From assembly GCF_900215205.1 (NCBI RefSeq), contig NZ_OBDY01000040.1:1-64000 (forward strand): 64,000 bases of DNA. Direction: 5' to 3'. The notes under the pieces were generated by a model that saw only the letters and a list, made by a program, of their open reading frames with translations, was not told the DNA's origin and made no database searches. This DNA comes from Paractinoplanes atraurantiacus (GTDB lineage: Bacteria > Actinomycetota > Actinomycetes > Mycobacteriales > Micromonosporaceae). The position numbers and the translations under genes were made by a program. Numbering within the stretch: the first letter of the stretch is position 1; each line of letters starts with the position of its first letter. Shown here in pieces: positions 1 to 7,757 of the stretch.

Positions 1-1275
1 CTCGGTCTCCTGGGCCAGGTCCTTCACCTCGCCGGCGACCACCGCGAAACCCTTGCCGGACTCGCCGGCCCGGGCCGCCTCGATGGTGGCGTTCAGGGCC
101 AGCAGGTTGGTCTGCTGGGCGATCGCGGTGATGGCGCGGACCACGTCGCCGATCTGCCGGCTCGACTCGCCGAGACGGTCGATGAGCTCGTGGGTGGCGC
201 GGGCGGCCCGCACGCTCTGCTCGCACACGGCCGACGCCTCGGCGGCGTCGGCCGAGACCCGCTGCAGCGAGCCGCTCAGCTTCTGGGTTCCGCCTTCCAC
301 GGTACGGACGGTGCCCAGCACCTCGTCGGCCGCGAGCACCACCTCACCCGACTGGCGGGACGTCTTCTTGGCGTCGACCAGGATCTGGATCGCCGACTTC
401 GTGAGGGTCTCGCTGGCGTGGGCGACGGTCGCGGCGGACGCGCCGATCTCCCGTACGGTAGCCCCGATCTTCCCGACGAACGTGTTGAACGACTGGCTGA
501 CCCGGGTGAACTCGTCGTGCCCGGTCGTTTCCAGGCGACGGGTCAGGTCGCCCTCGCCCTCGGCGATGTCGGCCAGCCGGTCGCCGAGCGCGGTCAACGG
601 TCTGATGATCGAGAAGGCGAGGGCGACGGCCAGCGCGACCGACAGGAACAGCACGGCCACGCCGACCACCGTGGCGACCCGCCTCGTCGTGGTCGCCGTG
701 TTCCGTGCGTCGGTCAGAGCGGCCGCCTCGGTGGCCCGGGCGCTGGCCAGCAGACTGTCCGAGCCGCTGCGGATCACCGCGTAGATCTCCAGGCCCTGCC
801 CGACCACCAGGTCGTTGGCGAGCTCGGTCTGCGCCGGCGTGCCGGCCCGGTAGGCGGCGATGATCCGGTCGTCCATGTCCTCGAACTGGGCCAGGCCGTT
901 GCGGATCGTCGCCACGTCGGCCTGCTCGGCCGGAGTCCGGGCCAGCGCGGCCAGCGTGTCGAGCTCCTGGTGGAAGCTCTTCATGGCGGCCAGATAGGCC
1001 GAGCGGGTCGTGGCGTCGTCGTCGGTCGCGTTCTTCGCACCACGGACGATGTCGAACGCGTACCCGGCCTGCCATCCGCTGACGTCGGTGACCCGGAACT
1101 TGAGCTGCTGGGCCGCGTCGAGCTTCGCCTGCGTCTGCGCCAGCTCGGCGGCGGTCACCCGGGTGCCGTGCGCCGACCACAAGGCGGCCGCGCCGACCGC
1201 CACCACGCAGAGCGAGAGCAGCAGGAAGCCGATGACCAGCCGGGTCGTCACACGCACCCGCCGTAGGACATGCAC
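1..1275 (-). CDS. Methyl-accepting chemotaxis protein, C-terminus off window
   Basis: Transmembrane chemoreceptor that senses a ligand outside the cell and controls CheA through CheW. The chosen GTG start at 1275 gives 425 residues in frame to the window edge. Seen: a first membrane helix around residues 10-32, a periplasmic-type helical region, a second membrane helix around 198-222, a HAMP segment starting with IIRPL, and a cytoplasmic signalling domain with the strongly conserved QQTNLLALNATIEAARAGE stretch. The last part of the signalling hairpin lies beyond position 1. A receptor implies a motile stage, as in actinomycetes with motile spores (inference). The ligand is not predictable. 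An ATG at 1282 is out of frame with the domain. Confidence 0.93.
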   Translation of the reverse strand, partial: MHVLRRVRVTTRLVIGFLLLSLCVVAVGAAALWSAHGTRVTAAELAQTQAKLDAAQQLKFRVTDVSGWQAGYAFDIVRGAKNATDDDATTRSAYLAAMKSFHQELDTLAALARTPAEQADVATIRNGLAQFEDMDDRIIAAYRAGTPAQTELANDLVVGQGLEIYAVIRSGSDSLLASARATEAAALTDARNTATTTRRVATVVGVAVLFLSVALAVALAFSIIRPLTALGDRLADIAEGEGDLTRRLETTGHDEFTRVSQSFNTFVGKIGATVREIGASAATVAHASETLTKSAIQILVDAKKTSRQSGEVVLAADEVLGTVRTVEGGTQKLSGSLQRVSADAAEASAVCEQSVRAARATHELIDRLGESSRQIGDVVRAITAIAQQTNLLALNATIEAARAGESGKGFAVVAGEVKDLAQETE

Positions 1276-1292
1276 GGCGCATTTTATCCCTT

Positions 1293-2363
1293 TTATGGGT
1301 GTCGGCGGCCCCCGTTCCAGACTCCTTCCGGGGTCGGGCTGATCTCGGGCAGATTGACGATCAGGTCGTACGCCTCGGCGACCGGCCCTTCGAGCCACGT
1401 GTCGAGCAGCCGCACCCGGTCCGGGCCGCGCCGGCCGCGCAGCGGGCGCAGGTCGGCCACCACCGGGCGCGGGCCGAGGAAGTCCTCGACGCTGCCCGGC
1501 ACGGGCGCCGGCAGCGGGACGGCCACCGTCTCGGCGCCGGCCGGGGCATCCGGGGCGGGCCGGCGGGTCGGGGTGACGCCGCCGTGAGCGGTCAGGCCGA
1601 CGGCCAGGTAGTCGTCGCCGAACGCGGCGGCCAGGTGGCTGCCGAGCACGTCGAGGCCCGGGAAGACCCGCTGGATGTGCGTGTTGGCGGCCGCTACCAC
1701 GATTTTGCGGTGGCCCTGACCGCGTACCCAGTCGACCGTCTCCGCCATCGCGGCGTCGCGCACGTTGAGAGAAGGGTCCGCGCGCAGCATCTGGTCGAGG
1801 AGCACCAGCAGGCGCAACTCGTGCCGGGCCTCGGCGGCGCCACGATGCCGGACGGCGAAGCGGGCGCTGAGCTCAGCCAGAGCGACCGTCAGCGCGTCGC
1901 GGTCCTCCTGCGGCATGGCGCGATAGGCGGCCAGCGCGGGCATCGTGTACGCGCTCGCGAACTTGTCGGCGTGACGGCGTACACCATCAATGTTGTCGAA
2001 GTTGGCGAGGTGGTCGAGGGCGGGGCTCATCGACGCGAGGTCGCCCGGCAGATCGAGGCCGTAGAAGGCGACGCCGTGCCGGCGGGCCCAGCCGAGCAAG
2101 TGCTGCATCTCGGGGTTGCGGCCGAAGCGATAGGTCATCGCGCCCTCGGGGAACGGGCCGGAGCCGTCCCACGCGGTCAGGGCGAGGCCCTCGCTGAAGC
2201 CGGACTCCATGAGCAGCGCCGTGAAGCCCTTCTCCTCCACCAGGAACTGCAACAGCTGATGCCGTACGAGGTCGTACTCGCGGACGTGGTGGGCGGACTC
2301 GCCGAGCGCGACGACCCGGGCATCGCCGACCAGATCGCCGAACCCCGAAAGAGAAATGTTCAC
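1293..2363 (-). CDS. Erythromycin esterase-like family protein
   Basis: 356-residue cytoplasmic protein of the erythromycin-esterase-like superfamily (EreA/EreB fold). The N-terminus carries VALGESAHHVREYDLVRHQL and then a LLMESGFSEG segment; these match the Glu/His active-site regions of the family, which is thought to activate water for ester hydrolysis. Most members in soil actinomycetes are not proven macrolide esterases, so resistance should not be assumed. It is followed downstream by the chemoreceptor gene 17 bp away on the same strand and is divergent from the secreted EEP protein, with a 56-bp shared upstream region. Confidence 0.82.
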   Translation of the reverse strand: MNISLSGFGDLVGDARVVALGESAHHVREYDLVRHQLLQFLVEEKGFTALLMESGFSEGLALTAWDGSGPFPEGAMTYRFGRNPEMQHLLGWARRHGVAFYGLDLPGDLASMSPALDHLANFDNIDGVRRHADKFASAYTMPALAAYRAMPQEDRDALTVALAELSARFAVRHRGAAEARHELRLLVLLDQMLRADPSLNVRDAAMAETVDWVRGQGHRKIVVAAANTHIQRVFPGLDVLGSHLAAAFGDDYLAVGLTAHGGVTPTRRPAPDAPAGAETVAVPLPAPVPGSVEDFLGPRPVVADLRPLRGRRGPDRVRLLDTWLEGPVAEAYDLIVNLPEISPTPEGVWNGGRRHP

Positions 2364-2419
2364 CCGGCAGACCTTAGTGTTGGTTGATTGATCAAGGTCG
2401 CTCCGGATAGGACGGGAGC

Positions 2420-3646
2420 ATGAGACGTCTATTGGTTACCGCCGTGCTGGCCACGGTGGCCCTCGGCACGCTGCCCGGTGCGGCCGAGGCCCATAAGAGC
2501 CGCGACCTGCGCGTCGCGACGTACAACCTGTCGCTCAACCGGCCTTCGCAGGGGCTGCTGCGCGAGCACCTGGCCAACCCGGACGTCGACGACGTGTACC
2601 GGCGGCAGGCCAAGAACGTGGCCGAGGTCATCCAGCGGGCGCACCCGGACGTGGTGCTGCTCAACGAGTTCGACTACGACCCGCGGGCGGCGGAACTGTT
2701 CGCGAAGAACTTCCTCGGGGTGTCGCAGAACGGGGCGCCGGCCCAGCGCTACCCGTACCGGTTCGTCGCGCCCTCCAACACCGGCGTCCCGTCGGGCTTC
2801 GACCTGAACAACAACGGCGTCATCGACACCACGCCGGGCGATCAGGCGTACGGCGACGACTCGTACGGCTTCGGGTTGTTCCCGGGCCAGTACGGGATGG
2901 TCGTCTACTCGAAGTACCCGATCGACCGGTCGGCGGTCCGCACGTTCCAGCAGTTCAGATGGAAGGACATGCCGGGCAACCTGCTGCCCACCGACTACTA
3001 CTCGGCCGAGGAGCAGGCGGCGCTGCGGCTGTCGTCGAAGAGCCACTGGGACGTGCCGGTCCGGGTGCACGGCAAGACGTTGCACTTCCTGGTCTCGCAC
3101 CCGACCCCGCCCACCTTCGACGGGCCCGAGGACCGCAACGGGCGCCGCAACCACGACGAGATCCGGTTCTGGGCCGACTACGTCGCCGGCGCGCGGTACT
3201 TCTACGACGACCAGGGCCGCCGCGGCGGCCTGAAGCGCGGCCAGGACTTCGTCATCGCCGGCGACCAGAACGCCGACCCGCTCGACGGCGACTCGTACGA
3301 GGGCGCCATCAACCAACTGCTCGAGCACCCGCTCATCAACTCGCGCACCCGCCCGTCGAGCGCCGGTGCGGCCGAGGCGGCGGCCCTGCAGGGCGGCGCC
3401 AACGCCACCCACGAGGGTGACCCGCGCTACGACACGGCCGACTTCGCCGACACCGCCCCGGGCAACCTGCGCGCCGACTACGTGCTGCCCCGCAAGGGCC
3501 TGAAGGTCACCGGCGCCGGCGTCTTCTGGCCGGTCCAGTCCGACCCGCTGTCCCGCCTCACCGGCGTCTACGACCCGGTCTGGGCCCCGGTCAACGGCTT
3601 CCCCACCTCGGACCACCGGCTGGTCTGGCTCGACCTGCACAAGTGA
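2420..3646 (+). CDS. Secreted endonuclease/exonuclease/phosphatase family protein
   Basis: 408-residue exported protein. A signal peptide spans roughly residues 1-25, ending in an AEA-type cleavage site. The EEP fold is complete: LRVATYNLS at the start, DVVLLNEFD with the metal-binding Glu, a VSHPTPP strand with the active-site His, IAGDQNADP as the GDxN motif, and SDHRLVWLDL at the C-terminus. These enzymes cut phosphodiester or phosphomonoester bonds with Mg2+. Extracellular location suggests DNA or organic-phosphate scavenging; the substrate is not determined. ATG with GGGAGC just upstream supports the start. A strong hairpin follows the stop. Confidence 0.88.
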   Translation: MRRLLVTAVLATVALGTLPGAAEAHKSRDLRVATYNLSLNRPSQGLLREHLANPDVDDVYRRQAKNVAEVIQRAHPDVVLLNEFDYDPRAAELFAKNFLGVSQNGAPAQRYPYRFVAPSNTGVPSGFDLNNNGVIDTTPGDQAYGDDSYGFGLFPGQYGMVVYSKYPIDRSAVRTFQQFRWKDMPGNLLPTDYYSAEEQAALRLSSKSHWDVPVRVHGKTLHFLVSHPTPPTFDGPEDRNGRRNHDEIRFWADYVAGARYFYDDQGRRGGLKRGQDFVIAGDQNADPLDGDSYEGAINQLLEHPLINSRTRPSSAGAAEAAALQGGANATHEGDPRYDTADFADTAPGNLRADYVLPRKGLKVTGAGVFWPVQSDPLSRLTGVYDPVWAPVNGFPTSDHRLVWLDLHK

Positions 3647-3653
3647 CGCCGGC

Positions 3654-3683
3654 GGCCCGCCGCGCCCCTGGGCGTGGCGGGCC
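3654..3683 (+). terminator. GC-rich hairpin after EEP gene
   Basis: A 14-bp stem with one G-T pair and a 2-base tip begins 8 bases after the stop codon at 3646. There is no T-tract, which is usual for actinomycete terminators. It lies only 13 bases before the next ATG, so it may also reduce read-through into the DUF1801 gene. Confidence 0.55.
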
Positions 3684-3695
3684 TACGCTGGGGCC

Positions 3696-4112
3696 ATGCC
3701 GAAGACGACGCCGAACGACGCCAGCGTGGCCGCGTTCGTGGCCGCGGTCGCCGACCCGAAACGCCGGGCCGACGCCGAGACGGTGTGCGCGCTGATGACC
3801 GAGGCGACCGGCGAGCAGCCGCAGATGTGGGGCACGTCGATCATCGGCTTCGGTCGCTACCACTACCGGTACGCCTCGGGCCAGGAGGGCGACTGGCCGG
3901 CGGTCGGGCTGTCGCCGCGCAAACAGGCGCTCACCCTGTACGTCTCGGCCGGCTTCGCCGAGTACGACGACCTGCTGGCCCGGCTCGGCCCGCACAGCAC
4001 CGGAAAGTCGTGCCTCTACCTGAAGCGGCTGACCGACATCGACGAGCAGGCGCTGCGCGAGCTGGTCACCGCCGCCTTCCACCACCTTCACGGCCGCACC
4101 CTGACGGCATAG
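3696..4112 (+). CDS. DUF1801 domain-containing protein
   Basis: 138-residue soluble protein of the YdhG/DUF1801 type. The family pattern is visible: an N-terminal helix that ends with ADAETVCALMTEATGE, the conserved MWGTSIIGFGRYHYRYASG segment, and a C-terminal SCLYLKRLTDIDEQALREL segment. Family members are small single-domain proteins without an assigned reaction. No membrane segment or signal peptide is seen. It appears to be a stand-alone gene: the upstream hairpin separates it from the EEP gene and the downstream region is gene-poor. Confidence 0.85.
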   Translation: MPKTTPNDASVAAFVAAVADPKRRADAETVCALMTEATGEQPQMWGTSIIGFGRYHYRYASGQEGDWPAVGLSPRKQALTLYVSAGFAEYDDLLARLGPHSTGKSCLYLKRLTDIDEQALRELVTAAFHHLHGRTLTA

Positions 4113-4237
4113 CCGGCGGATCAGCCACCAGCACCAACGACGGTCAAGGCGGCACACCAGAAGCCTCGAATGCATCGTGGCGGGGCGGCTGGAAAGTCCG
4201 TTACCAGCGCTCCTGTGCTGACGACCGCAAGGTATGA

Positions 4238-4261
4238 GCCGGTTCGAGTCCGGTAGCCCGG
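4238..4261 (+). other. tRNA 3'-end-like sequence (T-arm plus acceptor half)
   Basis: GCCGG-TTCGAGT-CCGGT forms a T-arm with a perfect B-box (GGTTCGAGTCC), followed by AGCCCGG as a possible 3' acceptor half. Upstream bases 4180-4237 do not fold into convincing D and anticodon arms, and the best 5' acceptor candidate has mismatches, so this is not called as a working tRNA. It could be a tRNA fragment left as an attachment site, or chance. Confidence 0.3.
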
Positions 4262-4357
4262 CGCGCGCCTCATACGCGGCAACTCGCTACGCACCATGGC
4301 AGGCATGACTTCAGCCGCGCCGTCTGGGAGATCGACGAGCGGGGCCTTGGCGGTGCG

Positions 4358-4555
4358 ATGGCCACTGCTGTTATCGGGGCGTTAGACCCTGTCCGCAGGG
4401 ACGGCCGCCTCGCCGCACTGCGCCCGCAAAGTGGCACGAGAATGCCCATCTCACAGACAGGGAAATTGATTGTTGCGCACCTCGCTCGGACGGGTAACGC
4501 CATTTTCAAATGGCATGATCGAATTGTTGTTCTCGATCTTCCGGAGGCGGGATAA
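4358..4555 (+). CDS. Small hypothetical ORF
   Basis: 65-residue frame without recognised homologues. The local base composition is clearly less GC-rich than neighbouring genes, and a perfect inverted repeat GCCATTT-TC-AAATGGC (4499-4514) lies inside it. No convincing ribosome-binding site precedes the ATG. It ends 7 bases before the next frame. It could be a small gene of foreign origin, or non-coding DNA carrying an operator. Low confidence as a gene. Confidence 0.25.
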   Translation: MATAVIGALDPVRRDGRLAALRPQSGTRMPISQTGKLIVAHLARTGNAIFKWHDRIVVLDLPEAG

Positions 4556-4561
4556 TGGCTT

Positions 4562-5230
4562 ATGCAGCAGCTGGGGTTCTTTTCTAGGTCGGTAATCGCT
4601 TCTCTGCGGGATTGGTCTGGGGTGCCGAGCCATTCGCCGGCGATGGTGGAGTTCCGGCGCGATCATGCGGAGCGGCGGCGGTGGGGGTTGAAGCGGCGTC
4701 ATGCGCTGAAGTTGTGTCGGCTGCATGGCTGTTCGCGGGTGTGCGGGGAGTTGGGCTTACACGATTCGTTCGAGCGCATACCGCCGTTGGTCTGGGATGA
4801 CGACGTCGAGTGGGTGCGGCGGCCGGGTCCGAGCGGCCGCGTTGACCAGGCAGACAGCGTGCCGCGGGCGGCGTCTGTCGGCTACGTGGACATGCTTGGT
4901 GAGGCCGAGGCGGTGACGCCGGTCGAGGCGGTGACGCCGGTCGAGGCGGTGACGCCGGTCGAGGCGGTGACGCCGGTGCAGTCGGCGGCCCAGGACGAGA
5001 CGACAGCGCAGGCCGAACCCGGGGCTCAAGCTGGACCGGTGGACCGGGCCGAGAAGAGGTGCAGCCTGAGCCGACGGGCCGGGGCGAGGTGGCTGTGCGG
5101 GCTGAGTCGGTGGTCTCGGCCGAGATCAACGCCGGGGAACTCGGCCGTAGGCGGCGGTCGCGCCATCCGAGATCGAACGTTGCCGGCAAATGCTTCGTTG
5201 AATGGCGCCATTCGAGCGCTCGGGCCGTGA
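4562..5230 (+). CDS. Hypothetical protein with EAVTPV repeats
   Basis: 222-residue frame. The first 90 residues look protein-like (basic, Trp-containing, with a CRLHGCSRVCGEL segment that has three cysteines). They are followed by a low-complexity part with four tandem EAVTPV hexapeptides (DNA repeat at 4907-4978) and a Ser/Arg-rich tail. No family is recognised. Codon usage is weaker than in flanking genes, and the C-terminal third may not be genuine coding sequence. The opposite strand is also open but entirely low complexity, so the plus strand is preferred. Confidence 0.35.
   Translation: MQQLGFFSRSVIASLRDWSGVPSHSPAMVEFRRDHAERRRWGLKRRHALKLCRLHGCSRVCGELGLHDSFERIPPLVWDDDVEWVRRPGPSGRVDQADSVPRAASVGYVDMLGEAEAVTPVEAVTPVEAVTPVEAVTPVQSAAQDETTAQAEPGAQAGPVDRAEKRCSLSRRAGARWLCGLSRWSRPRSTPGNSAVGGGRAIRDRTLPANASLNGAIRALGP
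4907..4978 (+). repeat. 18-bp tandem repeat, four copies
   Basis: Unit GAGGCGGTGACGCCGGTC starts at 4907, 4925, 4943 and 4961; the last copy differs only at its final base. It encodes EAVTPV in the plus-strand frame, and the unit length preserves frame. Such exact short repeats can vary in number by slippage. Confidence 0.9.
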
Positions 5231-5354
5231 GAAGACCGGGCTGGTGACGACGAATATAGCGGCGAGCGGAAAAACGCATCCCCGACTAGTGAAAAGCTGG
5301 AGTTGCGGGTCCTGGGCGGCCAGTTTGAGATGGGAGTGAATACCTCTCCACGGG

Positions 5355-6155
5355 TCACAGGCCGATGGCTGTGGCTGCGCGACCGTACCGCCGCGCTTCG
5401 TCGCGTAGGTTGGCGTCGGCGCCGGACAGGAGGCGCTCGTTTGTCGTGGCCATTCGGAACAGCAGGGCGCGGGCTACCGCTGCTGGCGATACTCCCACCG
5501 TCTTCCACAGTGACGATGGGGCGTCGTGCCAGCTGAGCGCGTCAGCCACCACGATGCCGTCGGCGTATGCGGGCGGGCGCCAGTACGGTGAGATGTCGAT
5601 GATCGCGGGCGGGAGTCCTGGAGCGAACAAGACGTTCTGTGTCAGGTCGGCGTGTACGAGCTGTGGGGTTCCCAAGGGGTGCAGCGCGGGCTCCAGACGT
5701 CGGGCCAGGGTGACGAACTCCGGCACGAAGCTGGTGGTCCGTTCCGACCAGGCCGTTCTGTCCGCCTGCGCCCACCAGTCCTGTCGCGTGTCGAGAAAGG
5801 GCGGGCGCCCCACGTGGGCGACCGCTCGGTGGAACGCCCGGCCGGCCGTGAGGATCTCCTGCCACGTCGACGCCGCGGAGTAGTCCGGTTCGGTGCCCTC
5901 GACCCATCGGGTGGCCGACCATCCGTGCGCGCTCCACGCGCCGTCGCGGGCACGGACCGGCGCCGCCAAGCGGAAACCCTCACAGGTGACGTCGGCGAAC
6001 GCCTCGGCCAGCCATTCGTGCAGGGCGCCCCCGTCCGGCTTGAGCACCACATGGTCCGCGGCCCACGAGGTGCCCTGCCCACCGGCCAGCGGGCGGGCCG
6101 GGCCGTCGGCGCCGAAAGCTCGCAGGACGGCCGAAGGAAGGGGATCACGAGACAT
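5355..6155 (-). CDS. Aminoglycoside-phosphotransferase-like protein (TIGR02569-type)
   Basis: 266-residue protein with a kinase-like fold restricted mainly to actinomycetes. Seen: an N-terminal GGQGTSWAADHVVLKP nucleotide-loop region, LVHADLTQNVLF as the catalytic-loop equivalent (HxD...N) and IIDISPYWRPP replacing the usual DFD-type metal motif. The family is related to aminoglycoside phosphotransferases by fold, but no antibiotic substrate is known. It starts 12 bp after the DUF916-like gene and is probably the last gene of the long minus-strand operon. The start has no strong ribosome-binding site. Confidence 0.8.
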   Translation of the reverse strand: MSRDPLPSAVLRAFGADGPARPLAGGQGTSWAADHVVLKPDGGALHEWLAEAFADVTCEGFRLAAPVRARDGAWSAHGWSATRWVEGTEPDYSAASTWQEILTAGRAFHRAVAHVGRPPFLDTRQDWWAQADRTAWSERTTSFVPEFVTLARRLEPALHPLGTPQLVHADLTQNVLFAPGLPPAIIDISPYWRPPAYADGIVVADALSWHDAPSSLWKTVGVSPAAVARALLFRMATTNERLLSGADANLRDEARRYGRAATAIGL

Positions 6156-6167
6156 CCGGTGAATGTC

Positions 6168-7115
6168 TCATGCGCCGGCTCGGCCCTCCTGGCGTGCCGC
6201 CTCCAGCAGGTGCTCGAGGCGGCGCCGCTTGCGGCGGGCATTCCAGCGCATCGACCACACCAGGGCCGCGGCCGCCACGAGCACGAACAACTGCGGCCAC
6301 GGGACCACCCATGTGGTCACGGTGGCCGGGACACCCTTCGACAGGGTGACCGTCGTCTTCACCCGGCCCAGCGCCCACACCCCCTCCACGCGGGCCGCGC
6401 CGGCGGTGGTGCCGCCGGGAAGGAGCTCGCCGAGGTCGGCCGAGGCGGTCCGGGTGCCCAGCAGTGATGAGACCTCGGCCCGGGCCTGGACGGGCAGGCG
6501 CACGTTGCCGGTGTTGGCGGCCGCGTAGGACAGGGAGACGGCGCCGGGGCGGAACGGGTTCCACGAACGCTCGTAGCGGGCCTTCAGCTCGCCGGCCGAT
6601 GCCGACTCGACGACGGCGCCGGAGGCCCGCAGCAGGACGCGGAAGCCGACCCGGCTCTCCACCTGGACCGTGCCCTGCTTGCCGGCGATGGTGGCGGCGA
6701 TGCCGGCCGGGTGGTCTCCCGGGCTGACCGAAACGGGGACGGTGATGGTGAACGGGACGACCTTCGTCTCCTGGGGGCCCACGGTCACCGACTTCTGGAC
6801 GCTGATCCACGTACCGCCGTCGACCGACTTCCGGTCGGACGGGAGCATGTTGAAGCGGCCCTTGTCGGTCAGGTAGCCGTCAGCGGCCTTCAGGGCGAAG
6901 ACGGCGCTGGTGTCCCCGAAGTTGCGGACCGCCAGGTGTTCGGTGACGGTCTTGCCGGGGTCGAGGGTCTGCTCGATCCAGCGGCGGCCGTCCGGGCCGT
7001 TCTTGCCGGCGGGCTGGACGGTCCAGGTGACTGATCCGGATGCGGGCGCCGCCGCTGCCGGCACCGCCGGCAGCAGGAGGGCGGCGGCGATGACGGCAAC
7101 GGCGACGCGACGCAT
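6168..7115 (-). CDS. DUF916-like membrane-anchored surface protein (WxL peptidoglycan-binding type)
   Basis: 315 residues: signal peptide at about 1-23, an Ig-like extracellular region, one membrane helix near residue 275 (PWPQLFVLVAAAALVWSM) and a short basic cytoplasmic tail. The first domain shows the DUF916 layout: a WTVQPAG opening, a VRNFGDTSAVF strand, a TVGPQETKVVPFTITVP strand and PGDHPAGIAAT. In Firmicutes, proteins of this class bind peptidoglycan and partner WxL proteins. Here it follows a WxL-like gene by 11 bp, so a receptor/ligand pair on the cell surface is a reasonable inference. Confidence 0.75.
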   Translation of the reverse strand: MRRVAVAVIAAALLLPAVPAAAAPASGSVTWTVQPAGKNGPDGRRWIEQTLDPGKTVTEHLAVRNFGDTSAVFALKAADGYLTDKGRFNMLPSDRKSVDGGTWISVQKSVTVGPQETKVVPFTITVPVSVSPGDHPAGIAATIAGKQGTVQVESRVGFRVLLRASGAVVESASAGELKARYERSWNPFRPGAVSLSYAAANTGNVRLPVQARAEVSSLLGTRTASADLGELLPGGTTAGAARVEGVWALGRVKTTVTLSKGVPATVTTWVVPWPQLFVLVAAAALVWSMRWNARRKRRRLEHLLEAARQEGRAGA

Positions 7116-7126
7116 GTGGGGGTTCC

Positions 7127-7747
7127 TTACTCGAACAGGGAGAGGGTCAGCTTGGCGTGGTAGGAGCCGGCCGGCACGTCGGCCGGGGTGCGCAGGTTGA
7201 GGTCGGCGTTCACGGTGTAGGCGCCGCCGGTCACCTCGGCCGAGTCGTAGGTGGACACCAGCAGTTCCTGGTCGACGAGACCCACGTTGTTGCCGGGCTG
7301 GGTCGGCTCGTCCAGCACCGTCACGACCTCCGAGCCCTCGGAGACCAGACCGGTGTCGCCGCCGTCGATCAGTTTGGGCTTCCAGCCGAGATGGTCGGCG
7401 GTGATGGCCGGCTTGCCGGCGGCGGTGAAGTCGCTCGAGCTGCCGAGCACGGCCCAGGCCGATCCGGCGGGAATCTCCTCCAAGGTGCGGGTGTCGGTGA
7501 CGGTGACAGTCGGCAGTGTGCCGGTGAACTGCCGGACCAGCAGGTCGGAGCCGTCCTCCTTCAGGGCCACCGAGTTGCCGGCCACGGTCAGCGCGAGCAC
7601 GCCGGGCTCCTTGATCTCGGTGATGTCGACGCTGACGTCGAGTTCGGCTTCGTCGCCCGGGTCGGCGACCGCCGCGGCCGGGAAGACGGCGACGCCGGCC
7701 AGCAGGGAGCCGGCCGCGGCCAGGCTGAGGCGGGTTCTTCTGTTCAT
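7127..7747 (-). CDS. WxL-domain-like secreted protein
   Basis: 206-residue exported protein with a signal peptide of about 29 residues ending AVADP. The remainder is a single beta-rich domain. SAWAVLGSSSDFTAAGKPAITADHLGW resembles the first WxL region (here WAV instead of the consensus), and the C-terminus TLSLFE resembles the final strand. No LPXTG or membrane anchor is seen, so it should be retained by a partner, most likely the DUF916-like protein encoded next. It begins 10 bp after the GH43 gene with GAGGAGA upstream of its ATG, so it belongs to the glycan operon. Confidence 0.65.
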   Translation of the reverse strand: MNRRTRLSLAAAGSLLAGVAVFPAAAVADPGDEAELDVSVDITEIKEPGVLALTVAGNSVALKEDGSDLLVRQFTGTLPTVTVTDTRTLEEIPAGSAWAVLGSSSDFTAAGKPAITADHLGWKPKLIDGGDTGLVSEGSEVVTVLDEPTQPGNNVGLVDQELLVSTYDSAEVTGGAYTVNADLNLRTPADVPAGSYHAKLTLSLFE

Positions 7748-7757
7748 CTGTTCTCCT

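Noticed and set aside
1293..2363. Macrolide resistance gene
   Set aside because: Fold and active-site residues match the esterase family, but the family is broad and no resistance can be claimed from sequence alone.
4180..4262. Complete tRNA gene
   Set aside because: The T-arm is good but D and anticodon arms do not form, and the acceptor stem has mismatches.
4907..4978. CRISPR array
   Set aside because: Units are 18 bp with no spacers; this is a coding tandem repeat. The 49.8-kb array is likewise spacer-less.
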